The notes below the pieces were generated by a model, which did not search any database, had not been told where the DNA came from, and was given only the letters and a program-made list of their open reading frames with translations. Shown here piece by piece: positions 10,171 to 24,300 of a stretch of DNA of 64,000 nt. Location of the stretch: positions 3,720,001 to 3,784,000 of the forward strand of contig NC_079238.1 in the NCBI RefSeq assembly GCF_027921745.1. The letters run 5' to 3'. The translations under genes were made by a program, and so were the position numbers. This DNA comes from Schizosaccharomyces osmophilus (taxonomy: Eukaryota > Ascomycota > Schizosaccharomycetes > Schizosaccharomycetales > Schizosaccharomycetaceae). Every line of letters begins with the position of its first letter. The stretch's first letter is position 1.

Positions 10171-10773
10171 ATGGGTATTACCAGAGATTCCCGCCACAAG
10201 CGCTCTGCTTCGGGTGCCAAGCGTGCTCAATTCCGCAAGAAGAGAAAATTCGAGTTGGGTCGTCAAGCTGCCAACACTCGTATTGGAGCTAAGCGTATTC
10301 ACGAAGTCCGCGTTCGTGGTGGTAACCAAAAGTACCGTGCTCTACGTTTAGAATCTGGTAACTTCTCCTGGGGCTCTGAGGGTGTTGCCAAGAAGACCCG
10401 TGTTATCCAAGTCGCCTACCACCCCTCCAACAACGAGTTGGTCCGTACCAACACTTTGACCAAGTCTGCCGTTGTCCAAGTTGATGCTGCTCCTTTCCGT
10501 GTTTGGTATGAAACTCACTACGGCATCTTGATGGGCGGTAAGGGTAAGAAGGCTACTCCTACTGCCACCCCCAAGTCCAAGCACGTTCAACGCAAGCTCG
10601 GTGCTCGTGTCGGTAACTCCAAGGTTGACCCTGCTATGGAGTCCCAATTCGCTGCTGGCCGTTTGTACGCTTGTGTTTCTTCTCGCCCCGGCCAATCTGG
10701 TCGCTGTGATGGCTATATCCTTGAGGGTGATGAGTTGCACTTCTATCTTCGTCGTATGGCCCCCAAGAAGTAA
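10171..10773 (+). CDS. rps802: 40S ribosomal protein eS8
   Basis: A 200-residue protein, full length for eS8, starting [18 protein letters not shown] as eukaryotic S8 does and ending in RRMAPKK. It is a structural component of the small subunit in the cytoplasm. It is very basic, with strong bias to preferred codons (GTC, CGT, AAG), as expected for a highly expressed gene, and has a single exon. The HomolD box upstream fits co-regulation with other ribosomal protein genes. S. pombe has two S8 genes; the copy suffix 802 is taken from position next to the SPAC521 exchanger and is less certain than the protein identity. Confidence 0.96.
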   Translation: MGITRDSRHKRSASGAKRAQFRKKRKFELGRQAANTRIGAKRIHEVRVRGGNQKYRALRLESGNFSWGSEGVAKKTRVIQVAYHPSNNELVRTNTLTKSAVVQVDAAPFRVWYETHYGILMGGKGKKATPTATPKSKHVQRKLGARVGNSKVDPAMESQFAAGRLYACVSSRPGQSGRCDGYILEGDELHFYLRRMAPKK

Positions 10774-11469
10774 GAAGTATATAAGCGTCTTTTTAGTTTT
10801 CTTTTAGCTTCAGAAGGGAGGAATATATGGATTCCGAATTTGTTTTCTATTTCGTAAATATAACTGTAAAATTTTGCCGGGTATCCAACAAAGTTAAGCT
10901 TTTCACAATACTATATACACAGGAACAGAAATAGTTGTGTAAAAGAGATCAATAATTGTAATTACAATGTGATCCATCTCCCACTGTATGAAGTAGAAAA
11001 TTGTAGCTGTTTAGCGTTTCTAAGCTTTGAAACGATTTTATCACAAAAAATCGTCGAAGGCAAGGAACCAGTAAGAATCGTCAGCTTTATGCGATATCAA
11101 ACCGTTTATTATTGATACAACTGTCCAGCTTCTATTCCAAAAATGTCAAAAAATACAACATGAATGATCGTACTATGTATTGTTTAAGATAATTGGGATT
11201 TGGGAAGAGTACGCAAAAGCATTTTGCGCATTCCAACACGCTTACTGAATGTTTTCTTTCCTGAATAGAAAAGTTGAGAAGAAATAGTCTAAAGAGAAGT
11301 GATTTTCCTTTAAACACTTAAAAACATTTTTTTTTTTAAATAATAAATCGTTTACTAGAGATTGCCACGGACAAACTGGTGTTCGTAAACTGAGAGCGAT
11401 TTACCTTCCCCTAGTATAAGTTTTCCTCACCGCCAACATTCCCTGCTGCGTTTGCCATCACGGTAAAGA
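10774..11469. other. Intergenic, rps8 3' / rpb2 promoter
   Basis: No gene seen. One small perfect hairpin (arms CGCAAAA / TTTTGCG, loop of three) lies at 11212-11228. I see no clear snoRNA or tRNA. Confidence 0.5.
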
Positions 11470-14400
11470 ATGTCTTATGAGGATTGTAAGTGGAAAAAAA
11501 AGGGCTTAACTAACGGAGAATAGATCAATACAATGAGACATTGACTCAAGAAGATTGTTGGACGGTGATCTCGTCGTTTTTTGAGGAGACGTCGCTGGCT
11601 CGTCAGCAGTTGTTCTCTTTCGATGAATTTGTCCAAAATACTATGCAAGAGATTGTCGACGATGACTCTACATTGACTTTGGATCAATATGCTCAGCATA
11701 CAGGTGCTCAAGGCGATGTTACTCGTCGTTACGAAATTAATTTTGGACAAATTTATCTCTCGAGACCTACTATGACAGAAGCCGATGGCAGTACAACTAC
11801 TATGTTCCCACAAGAAGCTCGACTTCGTAATCTTACTTACTCTTCTCCTCTCTACGTGGATATGCGTAAAAAGGTCATGGTGGCTGCTGACTCAAACGTC
11901 CCTATTGGTGAGGAAGAATGGCTCGTTGAAGAAGAAGATGAAGACCCTTCAAAGGTTTTCATTGGAAAAATTCCTATTATGTTACGCTCTACCTTTTGTA
12001 TTTTGAATGGTGTTAGCGATGCCGAGCTTTATGATCTTAACGAATGCCCATACGATCAGGGTGGGTATTTCATTATTAATGGTTCAGAGAAGGTTATTAT
12101 TGCACAGGAACGGTCTGCTGCTAATATCGTTCAAGTTTTTCGTAAAGCTGCTCCTAGTCCAATTGCTCTTGTTGCCGAAATCCGGTCTGCTGTTGAACGG
12201 GGCAGTCGATTAATTTCTTCTATGCAAATTAAGTTAATGGCTCGAAATGCGGAAAATTCCGGTCAAACTATCCGAGCTACTTTACCGTATATTCGTAGTG
12301 ACATTCCTATCGTCATTGTCTTCCGTGCATTAGGTGTCGTGCCAGACCGTGATATCTTAGAACACATCTGTTATGATCCAAATGATTTGCAAATGCTGGA
12401 AATGATGAAACCATGCATTGAAGAGGCTTTTGTTATTCAAGACAAAGATATCGCATTAGATTTTATCGGTAAACGTGGTAGCACAACTGGTGTTACTCGA
12501 GAAAAACGTCTTCGTTATGCTCATGATATTCTGCAGAAGGAATTATTACCCCATATTACTACCATGGAAGGTTTTGAAACTAGAAAAGCATTCTTTTTGG
12601 GTTATATGATTAATCGTATGCTTCTTTGTGCGCTGGAACGCCGTGAGCCTGACGATCGTGATCATTTTGGAAGAAAGCGTTTAGATCTTGCTGGTCCTTT
12701 GCTAGCATCTTTGTTTAGAATGCTCTTTAGAAAAATGACTCGTGATGTTTATAAGTACATGCAGAAATGTGTCGAAACCAACCGCGAGTTTAATCTTACT
12801 TTGGCTGTGAAATCCAATACAATAACTAACGGTTTACGTTATTCTTTAGCAACCGGTAACTGGGGTGATCAAAAGAGAAGCATGATGAACAGAGTCGGTG
12901 TTTCACAAGTCCTTAATAGATATACATTTGCCTCTACCCTATCTCATTTGCGTCGAACCAACACTCCTATTGGGAGAGATGGTAAACTTGCAAAACCCCG
13001 TCAACTTCACAATACCCATTGGGGTATGGTTTGTCCAGCTGAAACACCAGAGGGACAAGCATGCGGCTTGGTAAAGAATTTGGCACTTATGAGTTACGTT
13101 TCAGTCGGTTCACCGGCTGCACCTATCATTGAATTTTTGGAAGAATGGGGTTTGGAAAGCTTAGAAGACTATAATCCTTCGGCATCTCCGAATGCTACTA
13201 AAGTGTTTGTTAACGGTGTTTGGTTGGGTGTGCATCGTGACCCTGCTCACTTGACAGACACTTTGAGAAGTTTGCGTCGGCGTCTAGATATTTCAGCGGA
13301 AGTTAGCATTGTTCGAGATATTAGGGAAAAGGAGCTTCGGCTGTTTACTGATGCTGGCCGTATTTGTCGTCCATTATTTATTGTCGATAACGATCCTAAT
13401 AGCGAAACCAGAGGAGAACTCTCTATCCGTAAAGAACACGTTCAGCAATTAATTGAGGATCGTGACCGTTTCGATATTGATCCAGAACAAAAATTTGGCT
13501 GGACTGCTTTGGTTTCAAGTGGATTGATTGAATATTTGGATGCCGAAGAAGAGGAAACAGTAATGATTGCTATGACTCCGGAAGACCTTGAAGCTTCTCG
13601 CCAAATGAATGCAGGCTACGAAGTAAAAGAAGAATTAGATCCGGCTCAAAGAGTAAAACCTGCTCCTAATCCCCACGTGCATACTTATACCCATTGCGAA
13701 ATTCATCCGGCGATGATCCTTGGTATTCTAGCAAGCATCATTCCTTTCCCAGACCACAATCAGTCGCCTCGTAATACTTACCAGTCAGCAATGGGTAAGC
13801 AAGCTATGGGTGTTTACTTGACCAATTACCAAGTTAGAATGGATACAATGGCAAACATTTTGTATTATCCTCAAAAGCCATTGGCAACAACTCGATCTAT
13901 GGAATATCTTAAATTCCGAGAGCTACCTGCTGGTCAGAATGCTATCGTTGCCATTTTGTGTTACAGTGGTTATAATCAAGAAGATTCTATCATTATGAAC
14001 CAAGCTAGTATTGATCGTGGTTTATTCCGCAGTATCTTTTACCGAACCTATACAGATCAAGAAAAGAAAATTGGTATGACTGTCATGGAAGAGTTTGAAC
14101 GTCCCGCTAGATCTACCACTCTTCGAATGAAGCATGGTACTTATGACAAACTTGAAGATGACGGTCTAATCGCTCCTGGAACTCGTGTATCAGGAGATGA
14201 TATAATTATCGGAAAAACAGCACCAATACCCGTGGACAATGAAGAAATGGGGCAACGAACTCAGTTGCATGCTAAACGTGATGTTTCAACTCCACTTCGT
14301 AGTACTGAAAGTGGTATTGTAGATCAAGTATTGGTAACTACAAATCAAGAAGGTCTCAAATTCGTCAAGGTCAGAATGCGCAGTACCAGAGTTCCTCAAA

Positions 14401-15143
14401 TTGGTGATAAGTTTGCTTCTCGACACGGTCAGAAAGGTACAATTGGTATGACTTATAGACATGAAGATATGCCTTTCTCAGCACAAGGTGTTGTGCCTGA
14501 TGTCATCATTAATCCTCATGCTATTCCATCTCGAATGACGGTTGCACATTTAATCGAATGTCAACTAAGCAAAGTATCTGCCTTGTCAGGTTTTGAAGGT
14601 GATGCTACACCTTTTACTGATGTTACTGTAGAAGCGGTTTCAAAACTTCTGCGTTCTCATGGCTTTCAGTCTCGTGGTTTTGAAGTTATGTATCATGGCC
14701 ATACCGGAAGAAAGCTAGTCTCGCAAGTATTCCTCGGCCCAACGTATTACCAACGTTTAAAGCATTTGGTGGATGATAAAATTCACGCTCGTGCTAGAGG
14801 ACCAGTGCAGATTTTAACCCGACAACCAGTTGAAGGACGTTCCCGAGATGGTGGTTTACGTTTCGGTGAAATGGAACGAGATTGTCAAATTTCCCATGGA
14901 TGCAGTAGTGTTATGCGAGAGCGTTTGTTTGACTGTTCAGATGCTTATAGAGTCGTGGCCTGCGATTTATGTGGCTTGGTAGCTATTGCAAGTTATAAAA
15001 AGAACTCTTATGAATGCCGTTCTTGTCAAAATCGCACGAGATTTAGTCAAATCTATCTTCCTTATGCCGCTAAGCTACTTTTCCAAGAATTGATGTCTAT
15101 GAATATTGCTCCTCGCCTATTTACTAAAAATCACAAAATTTAA
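11470..15143 (+). CDS. rpb2: RNA polymerase II second-largest subunit Rpb2
   Basis: Exon 1 is only 16 bases (11470-11485, MSYED plus one base). A 38-base intron (11486-11523, GTAAG...CTAAC...TAG) follows, then exon 2 (11524-15143). Together they give about 1211 residues, matching S. pombe Rpb2 (1210) almost residue for residue. The protein forms one half of the polymerase II active-site cleft. Recognisable parts include [17 protein letters not shown], the catalytic [18 protein letters not shown] block whose Glu-Asp pair helps hold metal B, and [12 protein letters not shown] in the hybrid-binding domain. The C-terminal zinc site has CDLCG and CRSCQ. The tiny first exon is easily missed; without it the protein would have to begin at a TTG (11541). 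Confidence 0.97.
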
Positions 15144-15305
15144 AGCTACTTATTTTAAGATATCATATCTGTACATTTAAAATGCAAGTTACTAATTAAA
15201 TAAATATTGCTACGTCTTTTAGCACGCTATTCTTGTCCTTGTTTAGCCAAAGTGTTTAACCATAAATTAATATTATCATTGGTTCTTCGTTAATTACAAT
15301 ACAAT

Positions 15306-18300
15306 TTAGAAACCATCTAACGCTGTAAGAAAATCTGTAACAAATCTTTCCGAATTGCTCTCCGACAATATGGAGGAATGGGTAAATATTCCCAAATCCA
15401 ACCTTCCGTTGCGAACAGCCAATTCGAAATCCAACTTAGGCGCAGGATTATTTAAAACGTCGCATCCATCTATAGTGCTACTGACGATCTTGCGCGATTT
15501 ATCACAACGTGGCTTCGTCTTCAATTCATAAGGAGTGAATATACTCGAATCCATAGCTTCAGCGCCGGAAAAAAAGTTGATTGTTATGTCAACCAGTCCA
15601 GGTTTAGGATGGTCCTTGACGCTCAACTGCTGTAAAACACCAGACGTCTGAATAATGAAACTTTGAATATCTTTTACAAGCGTTGAAATAGATTTGTTAC
15701 CCATATTGACATTCAAAGGTATGACATTGAAAAGCGGGTACAACACGGATTCTGCATTCGCAATATTCAAGGACCTTCCAGATACATATACACCAAATGT
15801 CAAGTCGTATTGTTTAGTCCAATTATTTAAGACGCACGCAAAAGCCGTAAACGCCATGCTCTGTAAACTAACGTTCATAGACTGGGCTTTCTTTAAAAGA
15901 GAATTAGCGTCAAACACACTAGGAAGATATAAAGATATATCTTTGTTACACGAATCACCTAGTACTTTTGGCAAACCACAAGGTTGGCAATCCGCCAGGT
16001 GATTGCTCCAAAAGCTCTTTGCAGAGTCAATGGCTTTCGAGTTATACAATTTGGATACGATTGATTTGGAAGAATTTTCATCAATCGGTTCCAAATTTGG
16101 ATTATCATATAATTGAGATAAACGCTGGAGTAAAATATTAATACTCCAGCCATCGTATAATGCATGGTGAATACTTATACTTAATAATAACTTTCCTTCA
16201 ATGGCAATAGATCTGATTCGCAACGGCGTCTCATGAAGCGTAGTATTTAAGGACATTTCCTCTTCAGCAATCGCTAAAGATGTTGCTTCAATATCTTTCT
16301 CTGTTTCTGTTTGATGTTGCCAAGGTGCGTTGCCTTGGCGCGTCAAAACCTGCAATATCTCGAAATCTCTATCGGTTGACTTCACAAATGTCGTTCGAAG
16401 AACGTCCGAGCTTTTCACGAGTTTTTGCCATGCGGCCTTGAGTCGTTCTATATCCAACATCCTATTACTTAAATAAAAGAAGGTTGTGAAATACTTCAGT
16501 TTATTCGTATTATTCCATGCGCTCAAAGCATATAATTGACCAGGAGAGCAAGGGAAGACATCAGCGATATTGGTTTTCTTAATTGACGAATCTTCCGGAA
16601 TAGCATTTAGTAAGTTGCCAAATTCCGCTACGTTGTCATCACCAGTAAAATCCTCCAACTCAAACAGAATGTAATGAGCCAGGAATTCGATTGAAGGGTT
16701 CTGAAGTATATTTGGAACAGTTACTGGAACCCCACTGTTTCTCAACAATGAACTAAATTTAATCGCATGCACCGAATCCAATCCTAGTTCCATAAATGTC
16801 ACTGAACGATTTATTAGATGACTAGGAATATTAAGTGACGAAGATAAATTTTGTATCAGAACTGATTCAAGTCGTGCATCGTGAAGTTCTAAAATGCCCT
16901 TTAATTGATGAATATCTTCGCTAGAAAAAGAATTAAACAATTCAAGAAGCTCAGCATGCACCTTTTCTTCTGGTAACTCCGAGATGCCTGTCACAGGTAT
17001 TAAGAAGTCTGGCATTAGGAAAAGTGGTAGCTTCGTTCGACATTTCTTTGCTAATCTCTTTAGAGATCTCTTTGTACAATCAGTTAAAAGCAAAGAAACT
17101 TGATTACAGGCTTCACCAAAAGGAACGAACAGTAAAGACTTTTGATTGTCAACCAAAACAAGTCGCGATTCTGAATTTAAAGAGTCAGCACCTAACAAAG
17201 CTTCTTTATAATCGGTATATCTTATTTTGTAACCGCGGAAAAAAAGTACATCTGAAGGCTCAGTCGTATTTGCGGCTAATTTTCCGTTTACGATATGACT
17301 CAAAATTAAATCAACCTGATTAACCATATCTTCAGCTCCTTGAAACGGAACAAAGGAAGTATCTACTGAGGCAAACCATTCCAGCTGGGACTCAGTGTTT
17401 GAAAATTCCATTGCAATAGGATAATTGATACCGGTCGATTCATCAACGGATTTTATTACATTATTACCGTCGTCCTGTTTTGGTAAACGTTGATGTACGA
17501 GGATACTTTCCACAGGTAAATTCTGAAGAAGTGGGTATTTTGAGTGAATTATTGAAAGTGGAGTATGCTGCTGATTCCAAAGTTCAATCAATTCACGCGT
17601 AAGTTTTTTCAACACCTTCTTCTGATCTCCAGTCTTGATCCTAACCGGTATAGTATTCATGCAGGGTCCTAGAATGTTATCGGCACCTTCAAATTTAGTT
17701 CTTCCTGAAAAAACCGTATGAAATATAATATCTGAAGAATGATATAGGCGAGATAAGTAGATTCCCCAAGCATAAAAAATCAGAGACTGAATACTTACCC
17801 CATATACCTTAGAAGCACTTAACAATTTTGAGTAAGTAACTGAAGAATAAGCCCCCCAAGTATGCCTTCCTTCATTTCCCAGTCGTCGCAAAGGTCTAAC
17901 AACGTTCAAGTCCTTCAAATAAGTAGACCAAAATTCTAAGTCAAAACTTATATTATTGACTTGCTTAACGAATTGGCTGAAAGGCCTGCGTGTTGGGACA
18001 TTTTGGTAATTATAACGACATAGCAGCTCATCGTACATTAGGGACAAACTCCAACCGTCATATAAAGCATGATGCATTTCAACAAACATGTAAAGATTGT
18101 CCTTGACATTAAAAAAAGTAACCCTGTAAGGGCAAGTTTCAAATGGACTGGGAAAATTACGTTTCGCTTTGAGAGACTCCTTCGCAACCTTTAGTTCATC
18201 AAAATAGAAATCTTCCCTGACAATGTGAGAGTTATAGTCAAAATCAGAAACATTTTCAACTACTTGTACCACCGTTAGGGTATTACCTACGTCTGTAAGC

Positions 18301-21300
18301 TTGAAATTTGTTCTCAAGATTGGATTGTAATGGATCATTGCAATCCATGCTTCTTTAAGACGCTCAATATCAATGCAAGAATCGACTTGGAATATGGCAT
18401 CATTCTGGTAAAGAGAAGAGTCATTTAAAGTCTCCACCAACAATCCCCTTTGTAAATGAGTAGTCATATAACAGTCTTCATAATCCTCGGTGTTAAATAA
18501 AGTTTTTATCCCATCCGCTAAGCTATTCTTTCTCATGTCAATCTCCAATGACTGTTCATTAGCTGTTGTGTTTTCATTCATCAACTTCAGCATATGAAAC
18601 AAACTAGGGTCAGTCATAAACTGGCTCAAATCAATTTTAGATAATCCTGCGCTTGAAAACTTCGATGAGAGCCAAATCAAATCAATACTGTCAATACCCA
18701 GCTCGTATATGTATGTATTCTTTTCAAATTCTTCGACGGAGACTTTGACCTTCTCCGACATTATATCAATTAATACTTGCAATACTGAATTCCAATGTTC
18801 AGGAATCTTGTGCTTAATTAAGGCGTTTTCATTTAAACAGGAAGCTTCCTGGGGTTCAAAAGTCATTTTCGGTGCGTTTATGACTTGCAGAAAATATTCT
18901 TCAAACATAGACAGAAGGGACGAAGTTTCAAGGCTTTCCACATATTTATAAGAAGTTGCTAAATTGATTATTAACGTGTCATCTTTCGATTTTTCGACTT
19001 CGAACGCCAACGGAAATTCAGTGCCGGTGCTTTTTATTTCCATATCCCAATTAGTACTTTGATCGAAAGGATTGTTCTCATGCTGTGTGTAAACAAATAA
19101 AACATTGAAGAGATCCTTAACTTGAAGAGACTTCTTTAATTCTCTAAGAGGTGTATGGTGAAAGGGAAGCATAGAAGACAGAACAGACTGTGTTGAACTG
19201 ACGAGCTCTTGGAAGGACGATTCGTTATCTACGAAAAATGGGAAGGGCAGGGTATTAAACATTGGGCCGATTACATCCAAATGATTTATTTGATTTGAGC
19301 GGCCAGAAACGACAGTTCCGACGGTCTGAACAAGAAAATGACTATTAAGAAAACATAGCCAAGCTGTAAGGAAAAGACTTGATAAAGATGTTTTGAAAGA
19401 CGATCTGCAGATGTTTTGCAATTTTAGGTATGAAAGAGATAAGGTACGCGAAAAAACCATTGATTCGGGTAATTCATCACTGAACTGAGGAAGTTGACTA
19501 ACCCTCTTCCTAAAGAGCTTTGACCAGAACGAAGTATAATCCAAATTAGAGCTTTGCTTCAGAACTTCAAGGACAGCCAACGAATATAAAGGACGTTCAG
19601 GCAACTCGCAATTTTGGCTAAATTTAGCAAGGTCGTTCCAAATAAGGTCTAAAGACCATCCGTCATAAATCCCATGAAACATTTCTAAAGAGACATGATG
19701 TATTCCGTTCGTATAATCGATGAATATCTTTATAGGAGAAATACAGTTTGTTATGTTAAGATGACCAACCGTATCGAGTACTTCTGATTTCCAGATTATC
19801 TGAAAGTAACCGTTTTCGGACTTAATAAAAGCAGACCTAAGAACCTCGTACTTCTTCGTAACAAATATTAGAGCATTTTCGAACGCTTTTGCTTGTTCTT
19901 TGCTACGAAACTTAAACGTAAAAGTATTAAAGTATAAACTTCTCCGACCTCTTTCCAGTTCAAATAATAAACCTTCAACAAGTGGTAGACAGGGAATAAC
20001 ACTTTCAGCGAGATCAGCATGTTCAAAGCTTTGATAGAACTTAGTTTTAACAGGAATATCGCTGACTTTTTTGTTGGAGAAGTTACCAATTAGGGCTTTA
20101 CTAATCTTCGATATGCTAACCGCGTTCAACAATTGGGCTGGAGAAGCCGAAAGATACCCATTCTCTCTCAACATAGCTGCGAGCGAAACAGCGGATATAG
20201 AGTCTATTCCAAGCTCAAAAATTGATGTAGAAGCCTTAAAATCTGATATACTCAAGTTCAAAAACTTAGCAATTATTTGCAAGACCTTAGGATCGCAAGT
20301 TTCTTCCTCCAAATTTTGGGTCTTCTTGTTTTGATACAGTCTGGATAGTTGATTCTGAGTAAGTTTTTGAAATTCTCCCACTACCTTCTTTTTGTCAAAC
20401 TTATTAGTAGGCGTAAGAGGAACCCAATTAATTGGAACAAGGAATGTAGGAACCATGTATGTAGCAAGGTGAGACTTGCAATATTCGTCCGCAACTTGAA
20501 TAGTTTCCATAGAGTTCTCATCCAAATCAAATAAGGAAACATTGTTATTGCTTCCTACATGAATAAATGAAACTAATTGAGTCTTATGGAGAGCGTGATG
20601 ATCCAAAGCAAAAGTAAAGGCATCCAAAACTTTTTCAGAAGAAGCTTTTAGTACAGAGTTAATCTCTCCTATTTCTATTCTCTGGCCTCGCAGCTTTATC
20701 TGGTCATCGGCTCGTCCACCGAATTCCAATGAGCCATCACTCAATAAACGACCCAAATCACCAGTATAATATACCCTGTCGTTAAATTGGTGGTACAAAC
20801 GGAATTTCTCTTCAGTTTGCTTTGGCAGATTCAAATATCCTTTAGCCACTTGATTACCGCCCATGCAGATTTCACCGATGGCACCTAATAAGACTGGCAA
20901 ATTAGTTTTCTGCGAAATAATGTAAGTACTACAATTAGCGAAAGGTGGTCCAATATTTGAAGTTCGAGCATTTTTGGGTAACTCGCGGTAAGCACTGGCT
21001 CCGATCGTCAGCTCAGTGGGTCCCCAAAAGTTATAAAGTACTCCCGTATCTCCCCATATTTCCATAACCTCCTGTCTAATTTGCTCACCACCGGTAATGA
21101 AAACTTGGAGATAAGGAGCATTGCCAGGATTTAGAATTGACGCTAACGAAGGTGTTAAATCAATATGAGTAATTCGAAGAACGCGAACAGCAGTTGGAAT
21201 ATCCTGTAGGATTAAATTTTTGGGAGCTGCTACAAGACAAGTACCAGTACTCCAACTAAAGTATTGCTCAAGGACGCTTACATCAAAATGCAGAGACGCG

Positions 21301-24300
21301 AATGAAAGGAATCGTGAGTCAGAATTCCACTTTCCTAAGAATTGTTGCTGAAAGGCCATCATAGTTTGAACCACATTTTTATGCGTTAAACAACATCCTT
21401 TAGGTTTTCCAGTACTTCCTGAAGTATATAGAACATAAGCCAAATTTGATTCGTCTAAATCTTCAATAGTTAAGTTTTCACTATCAGAGTCGTAAATTCC
21501 ATGATCACTGGCATTGAGTATGTTGACAGATATATTTGCGGACCGAAGTTTTTCTAATTGATCTTTGGATGAAATGATAAGACCAGAAGAGGAGTCGTCA
21601 ACGATAAATTTAATACGTTCTAGCGGAGCCGTCACATCGAGAGCTAAGAAACAGCAGCCTGCTTTAAGGATTGCCAATATAGCAATAAAGGCCTCAATAC
21701 ATTTATCGAAGTAGATGGAAATTATAGTTCCGGTGTTACAACCATACCTTTTCAAGGTACGCGCAAGTTGATTAGCTTTGCAATTAAACTCCTGGTAAGT
21801 AAATTTCGTTGACATGTATTCATTTATATGGATCTGATTGGCAAACTCCAGGGCAAGGCTTGAAGGCAATTTGCGAGCATAATATTCAACAAATTCGTGT
21901 AAAAATTTAACTTCACATGGATAATCCTGAACTTCGGCAGGTACGACGGAAAGAAGGGTAGTAGGTAAAAATCTTTCAAGTGTCCCAATATCTTCATCTA
22001 AATGGCTTACCATCAAGTTCAGCAGCCAATCGAATTGCTGGACTATTAGTTGTGCATGTTGCTTAGGAATACTTCTGTCAAGCGAGTTTAAAACAATTTC
22101 AGAGCTTGAAGACAATACTCGTAACTCAATAGCAAGAGTGTTTTCCAGAAAAGACTGACTTTCGATTTCATCTGAAAAGATTTCTAAAGGTGTATCTGTA
22201 TCGTCTTCGACTTGCACAGACAAAAGTGAGTCAAAATACGTTTCATTACCACCCAAATTAAGCCATCTTTTAATTTGAGATATTGGTGTGTATTGATATT
22301 TTAGAAATCCCTTATTTCTTTCTTGAATGTCTTTTAAGAGGTCACCAACGCTACCAGAGACGTTTACCGAATAGGGTATGGTTGTTAATGTAGGAAATAT
22401 AGCATCGTTTTCATCCTCCATGAGCGTTTGCCCAGAGAGGATCAAACCGAAAGTAATACAATCCTCAGAGCAGTAAGAGCTTAAAAGCTTGGCCCAAGCA
22501 AGTTGAGCCAACGCCTGAATACTTATATTAAGCTTCCCGCATATTTCTCTAAACTTAAAAATATCAAATGAGGACGGTTTAGAGGTGATGGACCTAGCAT
22601 CACCTGTATGGCGATTAGTGCACAGATTAGGAAATAACGTTGGAGCAAAACCTTCTAATTGCTTTATCCAATATTCCTTGCTTTCAATTGAACGTTGTTT
22701 GTACGCAAGAATTTTTTTAGTGATTATTTCGTGAGAAGAAAGTTCAACTTCTGCTTCCAAAGCATTCTCCACAATTCTCAAAGTATGATTCAAAGATCGC
22801 TCGTCGAAGATAGCATGATGCATAACCAAGATAAAGTAGTGTACATTTTCATTTGTCCTAATAAAAGACAAGGAATAAGGGATACTAGTAGTATCCGATA
22901 ATAATGCCTGTTTTAAATTCCCAACAGCTGTTGACACAGCATCCTCAACCCCAATGGTTTGCTCTCTTAAGAGCCATGGAGGGTTTATATTTTCAAGGGT
23001 AACTTGGGCAAACGGACTTCGTGGGTTATTGATAGATACGAAGTATGTGCGTAACATCGAAATCTTCTTAATGGCTATTTCCCATCGCTTGGAAAAGTCC
23101 CCAAAGATAACATGATCCTTCATTCGATATACGAAATAATTCAAATTCGTTTTCCCTCCACTTGAATGAAATTGGCTTAGCAACGAATTTTGAGAATCAA
23201 CACACGGTAATACACAGTCAATATTAGGAAGATTAGGTAGATGAGGCTTCGTACTCTCTTTGATATCAGCTAAAAATTTGTCAATCATTTCATCACATTC
23301 CACCGGCGGTTGGCTTTCGATGCTTTTTTGTAGCTTCTGGGATAAATCAAAGAGTGTATTACATTCCAAAAGATCTAAAGCAGAAATTTTAGCCTGATAG
23401 CGATTCCGCATAGTCCTTGAAAGCTGAATTGCGCTTAAGGAATCAAGTCCAAGTGAGGAAATTTCCGACTCTAATTTAATAGCCTCCAAAGGAAGTTTAA
23501 AAAAGTTTGAAATCAAAGATGAAACATCATCAACAAAGGAAGATACATTGCTTTTTTGAAGTAAATCCAAAATACTGAATTCATGAATGAATTGACCTTT
23601 CTCATATTTTTCCATCAAAGATGCTTCATCAACTTTTTCGTCAGTATCTAAAGGCATATCCCCAATCAGTACCAAAACATTTGGCGATTGTTTAGACAGA
23701 TAAATTAGCTGACTCTTCAAATCTTCAAGTTTTTCCACGCCCATATCAACTAATAAAAAGGCAATTGAAGAATCCATGGGTTTATCAAGAACAACGCGAT
23801 GTACCTGTCTCACCTCCGGAACTTTCTGAAGAATAAGGTCTTCCCAATTATTGCTGTCGGTTTCTTTCGTTAGTCCTTCAAGCTGGAATGTAGAGTCAGG
23901 CAACAACCGCGCGACGGAATCAGTATAGATATTTAAGGATCCACTAGATACTTCAACAGATTTGTTTTGATCAAGAATACCAAGCAATTCCGCGTTTACA
24001 GCTAAGAGAAGTTGACCGAATCCACATTTTGGAATTATAGTTTTAGCGCTGGGATGCACGATCAGACCTTTGAAGCACCCAATCAGTTTACCAAGTATAT
24101 CCCGAGTTTTATTTGAGAAATGTGTATTTAGAAAACATGGAAAGTTCATATTCTTCATTAAATGAACCCTAACATGTCTTCCATTCCAATATTCCAGTAT
24201 TTTAGATGATAGTTTACCTCCGTACGATATTAATAATTTGACGGACTGAGTCACATCCTTGTTCAGTTTTGACACTAATGCAGAGTTGACATTAAGATGT

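Noticed and set aside
10348-10740. Minus-strand 130-codon frame over rps8
   Set aside because: Shadow of the codon-biased rps8 gene; no independent signal.
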